This document shows, piece after piece, positions 5,699-9,721 of a DNA stretch of 9,721 nt. Below the pieces are notes generated by a model that saw nothing but the letters and a program-made list of their open reading frames with translations, searched no databases and was not told the origin of the DNA. Both the position numbers and the translations under genes were made by a program. Every line of letters begins with the position of its first letter. The stretch's first letter is position 1. This DNA is from Bacteroidia bacterium (GTDB lineage: Bacteria; Bacteroidota; Bacteroidia; Bacteroidales; Dysgonomonadaceae), in contig BNXH01000061.1 in assembly GCA_025999435.1 (NCBI GenBank), positions 1 to 9,721 of the forward strand. The letters are read 5' to 3'.

Positions 5699-5830
5699 CT
5701 AAGATTTAGTAGGGGTGGATGGATGCTGATTTTGAGGAATAATATGCTGCCTGAGTTTGTTGGTTTATATGGAGTTGGTGGGGGAGTTTGTTCTTGTGTT
5801 TAAGGTGGGTGTGGGTTATCATGGGCTATT
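5699..5830 (-). other. strand-biased stretch: G/T-rich on plus, C/A-rich and G-poor on minus
   Basis: From about 5700 to 5815 the plus strand has only about five C but many G runs (AGGGGTGG, GGTGGGGGAG, GGTGGGTGTGGG). The minus-strand transcript leading into the SSB-like gene would therefore be C-rich, G-poor and unstructured, like a Rho loading region. The plus strand could form G-quadruplex-like structures. Neither is shown. A 35-codon plus-strand frame crosses it but looks random. Confidence 0.45.
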
Positions 5831-5932
5831 GAGCTTACGTATTCTTGATGTAAAATTTTATAGTAAATTTTTTTTAGAATAGTTCAAGCCTAATTTATGC
5901 TCATACTGATGTAACCTATACCAGTAGAAATA

Positions 5933-6260
5933 TCATCAATGATGAATGTTATAACACCAGTATAAACCATTGTATGATAGTCCGATTACTATTCAATATA
6001 CCAGAGACAGGTTATATTACACTTGATTTAAGTGTAGTATCTTGTTCAATGATGATACTTAGGTTATCATAAGTTAGTTTATGCCTGACTTATTATAATC
6101 TACACTAACTTGGGTATCATCAATACAGGATATAATATACTGTTATTGATGATACCTGAACTCAATCGGGCTATCTTACACTAACCGATGTTACATCATG
6201 TTACAGTATAGTAACCTGTTCAAATAAGGTGTTCTCACAGACTGGCTAACCAGACTGGTT
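5933..6260. repeat. array of back-to-back inverted repeats in an 858-base gap
   Basis: The stretch 5636-6493 has no supportable gene. Dyads follow one another: TCATCA/TGATGA (5933-5945), TACACTT/AAGTGTA (6018-6036), ATGATA/TATCAT (6052-6070), AAGTTAGT/ACTAACTT (6071-6111), a perfect 13-bp GGTATCATCAATA with its inverse (6113-6125 and 6144-6156), ATCGG/CCGAT (6165-6189), GTTAC/GTAAC (6200-6215) and AACCAG/CTGGTT (6248-6260). The word TGATGATAC or its inverse recurs, as does TACACTAAC (6101 and 6177). It could be a replication or transfer origin, or a structured RNA. No relaxase or replication initiator gene is in the window to decide. Confidence 0.55.
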
Positions 6261-6397
6261 TTCATGTGGATATATTACATCATAGTATATTGATAGTTGA
6301 TAAAAATACTTGAAAAGGAGTCCACCAAAGAATATAGAAAACATCTTGGATGCTGATATTCTTACATCTTATAATGATGTTATTCTTGGTGCTATTA

Positions 6398-6486
6398 GGT
6401 AAGGTAGGTAAGGTGCTTTTATAAACTTTGTATAGTATTATAGTATATATATGATAAATCTTTGAAATGTAGTTACCTACCTTACC
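6398..6486. repeat. 14-bp perfect inverted repeat behind the DUF4062 gene
   Basis: GGTAAGGTAGGTAA (6398-6411) and TTACCTACCTTACC (6473-6486) enclose 61 bases of A/T-rich DNA. The near arm begins eight bases past the DUF4062 stop on the minus strand. The arms are built of GGTA and AGGTA units. It may protect or end that transcript, or mark the edge of a movable segment. Nothing coding is recognised inside. Confidence 0.55.
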
Positions 6487-6493
6487 CGATTAA

Positions 6494-7324
6494 CTATTCT
6501 TTTTCTAAAGACTTTATATAATTATATGCTGCTTTTTTTAGCTGAAATGTAGTATTTCCTTTGCTATCCATCCCTAATTGAATAAAACCAGCTTCTTCCA
6601 AACGTTCTATAAAATCATTCCATTCAACCTCATCTTTTCCTTTTGTAACTTGATATTGATGAGTGCCTAAGATATAAAATTTACCACCGAGAGTACCCAA
6701 AATAAATCCATCTGGTCTATTAGAGTTTACCCATTCTTGTAAAACTCCATTTTCAGTTTCATCAAACTTTGGCATATTTACATCTAACTGATTTGTCGTA
6801 GTAGGAGTATTAAGAGATGAACTAATATCATTAATAACTTTTTCTATATGATTTTTAATGTGCGTACTAAAATCAGGTATTGACTTGTAATCATGGTATA
6901 AAGCCCCATTTTGAATTTGTTTTTTAAACTCACTGACTTTTTCAAATTGTATTTTATCTAATGTACTTACATCCTCAATGAAATTTTTAAAATAAACCAT
7001 CACAGGTTTTTCGGCATCAACATGTTCATTTATTTCTTCTACTGTCCCACTTTCTGATTTTCCTGTTGGAGAGCCAAGACGAGTACCAAATAAACAAATC
7101 AAAATATCACTTTTGTTTGTCATCTGTTTATTAATGATAGCTTGACTTCTGTTTCCCATAGCTGGATAAGTGTCTGTTGACCAATGTAGAGGCATCAACA
7201 CTATTTTTCTCGAAAAAGAATTGTTGCTATTCCATTCAAAGATTATTTTCTTTATTATATCTATTTCTTCTTTAATATCAGAAGGAGCACCAATCATTAT
7301 ATTTATCACTTTTGCATCATACAT
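6494..7324 (-). CDS. DUF4062/TIR-like domain protein with C-terminal winged-helix-like domain, possible defence effector
   Basis: A protein of 276 residues. The first 165 form a Rossmann-like domain of the DUF4062 type: MIGAPSDIKEEIDIIKKII (10-28), PLHWSTDTYPAMGNRSQAI (45-63), KSDILICLFGTRLGSPTG (71-88), SGTVEEINEH (92-101) and KPVMVYFKN (105-113). This arrangement (xIxSPSDxxxER...P.HW...P..G.R.QxIIN...DxLIgxFxTRxGxPTG...SGTxEEI) is a recurring family related in fold to TIR/SLOG sensors and effectors. The conserved acidic SGTVEEI is a candidate active-site motif. After a linker, about 188-272 reads as helices plus a strand hairpin ending FQLKKAAYNYIKSL, like a winged helix. The gene has its own promoter-like sequence and sits between a terminator and a 14-bp inverted repeat, so it appears to be independent cargo. 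A role in anti-phage defence is inference from the family. Confidence 0.75.
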   Translation of the reverse strand: MYDAKVINIMIGAPSDIKEEIDIIKKIIFEWNSNNSFSRKIVLMPLHWSTDTYPAMGNRSQAIINKQMTNKSDILICLFGTRLGSPTGKSESGTVEEINEHVDAEKPVMVYFKNFIEDVSTLDKIQFEKVSEFKKQIQNGALYHDYKSIPDFSTHIKNHIEKVINDISSSLNTPTTTNQLDVNMPKFDETENGVLQEWVNSNRPDGFILGTLGGKFYILGTHQYQVTKGKDEVEWNDFIERLEEAGFIQLGMDSKGNTTFQLKKAAYNYIKSLEKE

Positions 7325-7358
7325 AATTTTACTAATTTTAATTGTTAATTTCTATTTG

Positions 7359-7388
7359 TAAAATTAGAGAAAATTATATCAAGTTCAA
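7359..7388 (-). promoter_or_regulatory. promoter of the DUF4062 gene
   Basis: On the minus strand TTG (7388-7386) is followed by exactly 19 bases and TAATTTTA (7366-7359), seven of eight matches to TAnnTTTG if the two free positions are counted. Transcription would start near 7352, about 28 bases before the ATG at 7324. It lies just after the upstream terminator, consistent with a separate unit. Confidence 0.45.
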
Positions 7389-7394
7389 TCTTTA

Positions 7395-7446
7395 ATAAAA
7401 TTAAAAACAGAACTTCACAATTCTACATTTGAAAGTGAAGTTCTGT
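7395..7446 (-). terminator. strong intrinsic terminator of the ATPase-DUF3871 operon
   Basis: On the minus strand ACAGAACTTCAC (7446-7435) and its perfect 12-bp inverse (7418-7407) enclose 16 bases and run into TTTTTAATTTTAT. A second, weaker hairpin (TTGGCT/AGCCAA, 7453-7476) lies just before it. The gap back to the DUF3871 stop is about 100 bases and holds no gene. Confidence 0.85.
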
Positions 7447-7548
7447 CAAGAATTGGCTCAACTTGCTTAAAGCCAACTATACTATTTTGTCTGGAAATTA
7501 CAGAAACACTATATAGGGACTTCCCCAAAAAGTAGATTGATTTCAGGA

Positions 7549-8607
7549 TTATTCAATGAACCATCTATAATGGCTATCCCCATGCAAAGCCTTATTGACA
7601 CCATGTACTAATTCAGTAGCATTCAAAGACCTGTCTAACAGGTTATCAATATAACTGTTCTTGTTAGCACCAGTGAAAAGGTTATACACATTCCACAAGC
7701 TAATAGAATCAGTATTTTCTGTAATGCTGAAATTATCATCATTGTAGTAGGATTTAGCTACAGCATTAATATGAGTATCTGTAAATTCCATGTTCGGCAA
7801 TAGTTTCTTCTCTTTTGGCGGTAAGCATTGATAAAGTTTACTCTTGCCTATCAGTTGTGCAAACTGATGTTCTGTCAGAGAGGCATCTTTGAATGAGTTT
7901 AACAGGTGAAGATGTCTTGCAGGATTATAGAGTTGGAATAGTTCCATAACAGCCTTGAATAAGTCTGTTGTACTCATAACCTTAATTTCAGACTTGTAAC
8001 CATCAGTAGAAACACAGAGATTACAGCAAACAAGATTTTTAAAGCCGATGAATACTTTAAACTTCTCTGCTCCTTTCTTACTATACAGATTTTCATGATT
8101 ATAGGCTCTTACTCCCCCAATAGATAAGTTCAACCTGTTACCTTCAATATCCTCATAGATAGTAGGAATCTCAAAACAGAAAGCCATCCGTTCATAATAA
8201 ATGGTCTTGTCAGTCTCTAAAAGCTGATTTACAGACTTATGGATAGCTTCGGGGATTCTTCCCTTGATGACATGGGAAACTCTTATATCCGGTTCTGAAA
8301 TACTTTCTCCCTGAAAGAAATTGTGTGCTGCATTCCATACTGTTTCTATAAAGTTTGGATGGCTGATAGTAATTTCATTATCCTTGCTGAAAACAGGTAC
8401 TACACATTCATTTGTAAGATGATGTATAGTAACTTCTTTGGTGTTAGCTTCTACAAATGGTGTCCTTTTATATGTTGTTGTATTTGTAGAAGTAGATGAT
8501 GCTGTTTGTCTTACAGTAGTTTCTATAACTTCTGCATGAGTATCTATTACATAATTTTCACCAATCAGGTTATTTCTGACTGGCAATAGTTGAAATGTTG
8601 TTTCCAT
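7549..8607 (-). CDS. DUF3871 family protein
   Basis: A protein of 352 residues matching the DUF3871 family along its length. A variable Ser/Thr-rich N-terminus (25-50) precedes the conserved core: DIRVSHVIKGRIPEAIHK (107-124), YYERMAFCFEIPTI (137-150), RLNLSIGGVRAYNHENLYS (158-176), FIGFKNLVCCNLCVSTDGY (186-204) and LWNVYNLFTGANKNSYID (304-321). The family is known to me only from Bacteroidota and has no assigned function. The closing LWNVYNLFTGANK segment recalls the C-terminal part of phage/plasmid DUF932 proteins, which accompany recombination genes; that likeness is my inference. Its start lies 38 bases inside the end of the ATPase gene, so the two are co-translated and probably act together in phage-like DNA replication or recombination. 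A strong terminator follows. Confidence 0.9.
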   Translation of the reverse strand: METTFQLLPVRNNLIGENYVIDTHAEVIETTVRQTASSTSTNTTTYKRTPFVEANTKEVTIHHLTNECVVPVFSKDNEITISHPNFIETVWNAAHNFFQGESISEPDIRVSHVIKGRIPEAIHKSVNQLLETDKTIYYERMAFCFEIPTIYEDIEGNRLNLSIGGVRAYNHENLYSKKGAEKFKVFIGFKNLVCCNLCVSTDGYKSEIKVMSTTDLFKAVMELFQLYNPARHLHLLNSFKDASLTEHQFAQLIGKSKLYQCLPPKEKKLLPNMEFTDTHINAVAKSYYNDDNFSITENTDSISLWNVYNLFTGANKNSYIDNLLDRSLNATELVHGVNKALHGDSHYRWFIE

Positions 8608-9481
8608 ATCTTATAAAATTAGGATTGTTAGTAATTGGTTGATTGTTAGTTGTTGGTACATCAGAGGTTTTAGCTGATTGAATACTTTGTTTCATCCTCA
8701 TAAAGTCTGGTGTAAGTTGTTCCCGCCATTCAGGGTATTTGTGATAGAGTGCATAGAGTTCTTCTTCTGTTTTAGCATTGTTGATTTCTACCTTAACTGA
8801 TTCTATGCTTGTACCACCATTACACCATTGAAGGATTCTTTTACCTGTATCTGGTGTAATAGTAAATTCGGGTTTTCCCATGAACAGACCTGTCCTGTCC
8901 TTGCTTGCAGTTGAATAGTGTTTAATGTCAACATCAAAGACTATTGTAAACTCGTAATCTACTCCGTCCCTCATGACTGCCTTTAGCCCTATCTTTTCAG
9001 GTACAGTTTTTCCATTCTTTTCTGTGAGAATATAATCTTGTTTTGTCCTCATGGTTGAAATAACATGTGATGTACTGCTAAGTATCTTTTGGATAAAGGT
9101 ATTTTGTCTAGGAGTTACCTTTTGCCAGTTTGCAAAAGTATTATATCCTTGCAGACTAGCATGATACTCCAACAGATATTCCCAACAATGAGAAATAGAA
9201 TCTATTATGATAACTTCCATTCCTGCATTTTCACATACAGTAATAGCTTCAATATATTTCTCCGGTGTAAATGGTGCTTGAAGTGTAAGTACATTGTACT
9301 GCCCTAAATGAGCATAAAGGTCAGCACTACCATTCTCTGTGTCAATGATGGCTATTTTTGTCCAGTCATTTGTCATACCATAGGCTAATAACAGGCTGCT
9401 ATAAGTTTTTCCAGAGCCTGAACAGCCTTCTAAGGCAAGCTTTATCTTAGCTTGCTTCCTGTGTGATTGTCGTAAATTCAT
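8570..9481 (-). CDS. RecA-like AAA ATPase, Sak4-type recombinase
   Basis: A protein of 303 residues. A Walker A motif GCSGSGKT (19-26) follows the first strand KLALEG, an acidic strand end AIIDTENGSADL (44-55) comes next, then Walker B VIIIDSISHCWE (90-101) and a sensor-like strand HVISTMRTKQDY (139-150). This order and the short length match phage ATPases of the AAA_24/Sak4 type: a RecA core without the Rad51 N-terminal domain, which promote single-strand annealing, often with a partner SSB. The tail (about 225-303) has a small helical unit (NAKTEEELYALYHKYPEW) and a disordered, Asn/Thr-rich end. It is the first gene of a two-gene unit with DUF3871. The ATG at 9481 follows an A/T-rich leader. 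Sak4 is the best reading; another phage-type RecA-like ATPase is possible. Confidence 0.8.
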   Translation of the reverse strand: MNLRQSHRKQAKIKLALEGCSGSGKTYSSLLLAYGMTNDWTKIAIIDTENGSADLYAHLGQYNVLTLQAPFTPEKYIEAITVCENAGMEVIIIDSISHCWEYLLEYHASLQGYNTFANWQKVTPRQNTFIQKILSSTSHVISTMRTKQDYILTEKNGKTVPEKIGLKAVMRDGVDYEFTIVFDVDIKHYSTASKDRTGLFMGKPEFTITPDTGKRILQWCNGGTSIESVKVEINNAKTEEELYALYHKYPEWREQLTPDFMRMKQSIQSAKTSDVPTTNNQPITNNPNFIRYGNNISTIASQK

Positions 9482-9525
9482 AATTGATTGGTTTTAATGT
9501 GGTTAATAATTATATAGAAGTACTT

Positions 9526-9598
9526 TTTACTAACATAATGGAGGGAGAAAGGGAAAAGGGGAGAGTACCTTAGTCCTGTATATTATTATGTTAGTAAA
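9526..9598. repeat. 14-bp inverted repeat upstream of the ATPase gene
   Basis: TTTACTAACATAAT (9526-9539) is repeated perfectly inverted as ATTATGTTAGTAAA (9585-9598), enclosing 45 bases that include a purine-only run. It lies 45 to 117 bases before the ATPase start, so it is either in the promoter/leader or a protein-binding pair. No clear TAnnTTTG box was found in 9482-9721. Confidence 0.6.
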
Positions 9599-9696
9599 TA
9601 ATACTTTATAGAGTGTTAGTAATTATAAGATTTGAGAAATAAGGAAACAGGACAAGTAAAAACTTCTAACATAATGATAGGAGAAAGGAAAGGGGA
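9530..9696. repeat. two copies of a roughly 32-bp polypurine repeat
   Basis: CTAACATAATG followed by a G/A-only run occurs at 9530-9562 and 9666-9696. The runs are GAGGGAGAAAGGGAAAAGGG and ATAGGAGAAAGGAAAGGGG, the same motif apart from small gaps. ACAGGAC (9649-9655) is the inverse of GTCCTGT (9573-9579), adding more symmetry. The spacing suggests an iteron or regulatory array that may run on past the window edge. The transcript strand is correspondingly C/T-rich. Confidence 0.6.
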
Positions 9697-9721
9697 CTGC
9701 CTGAAATCTATTATACTACTT

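Noticed and set aside
5696..5803. 35-codon plus-strand frame beginning MLRFSRGGWM
   Set aside because: It merely follows the C-poor, stop-poor composition, has no recognisable domain and opposes all neighbours.
5933..6260. CRISPR array
   Set aside because: The repeats are unequal, differently spaced dyads rather than identical units with regular spacers, and no cas gene is present.
6350..6424. 24-codon hydrophobic plus-strand frame beginning MLIFLHLIMM, toxin-like
   Set aside because: Too short and isolated, its end runs through the GGTA repeat arm, and no antitoxin or RNA partner is evident.
7170..7361. 63-residue plus-strand frame antisense to the DUF4062 gene
   Set aside because: A shadow of a well-supported gene, with no promoter or family match.
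9089..9307. 72-residue plus-strand frame antisense to the ATPase gene
   Set aside because: Lies wholly within the Walker motif region of a clear ATPase gene; it is a shadow.

Overview
The window is AT-rich and looks like an accessory, mobile region of a Bacteroidota chromosome (Bacteroides/Parabacteroides type). The signs are a Bacteroides-type tyrosine recombinase N-terminus, a DUF3871 gene (a family I know only from this phylum), no Shine-Dalgarno sequences ahead of most starts, and TAnnTTTG-like -7 promoter boxes. Every intact gene lies on the minus strand.

Left boundary (1-490). On the plus strand there is the last codons of an IS21-type istB and the repeat-rich right end of that insertion sequence. 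The IS ends inside a minus-strand integrase gene, of which only the first 57 codons remain in view. Just upstream of the integrase lie a strong minus-strand terminator and the 3' half of a tRNA-Gly(UCC) gene. Because the tRNA 5' half is missing, I read this as an attachment-site junction. An older tRNA-Gly element with a broken integrase lies to the left, and the distal end of a second element starts at about 487 and runs rightward past the window.

Envelope cassette (700-3176). Six small, tightly packed genes read leftward. In transcription order they encode a five-helix membrane protein, an exported protein, a two-helix membrane protein with a TerB-like cytoplasmic domain, a 51-residue hydrophobic protein, a 70-residue single-helix protein and a small lipoprotein. 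All carry a membrane helix or export signal. I recognise no described system.

Middle (3177-6493). This holds a 427-residue protein with a conserved C-terminal domain of unknown role and a 132-residue protein with a Met/Gly-rich tail, possibly a single-strand DNA-binding protein. Between them are long non-coding stretches full of inverted repeats. The 858-base gap at 5636-6493 has a C-poor stretch followed by a run of back-to-back hairpins.

Right part (6494-9721). A DUF4062/TIR-like gene has its own promoter and is separated by a terminator from an overlapping pair: a RecA-like ATPase of the Sak4 type, then DUF3871. Upstream of the ATPase are polypurine direct repeats and a 14-bp inverted repeat. 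The ATPase, DUF3871 and the 132-residue protein together look like a DNA maintenance or recombination module. The DUF4062 gene and the envelope cassette look like cargo, possibly anti-phage defence; that last point is inference.
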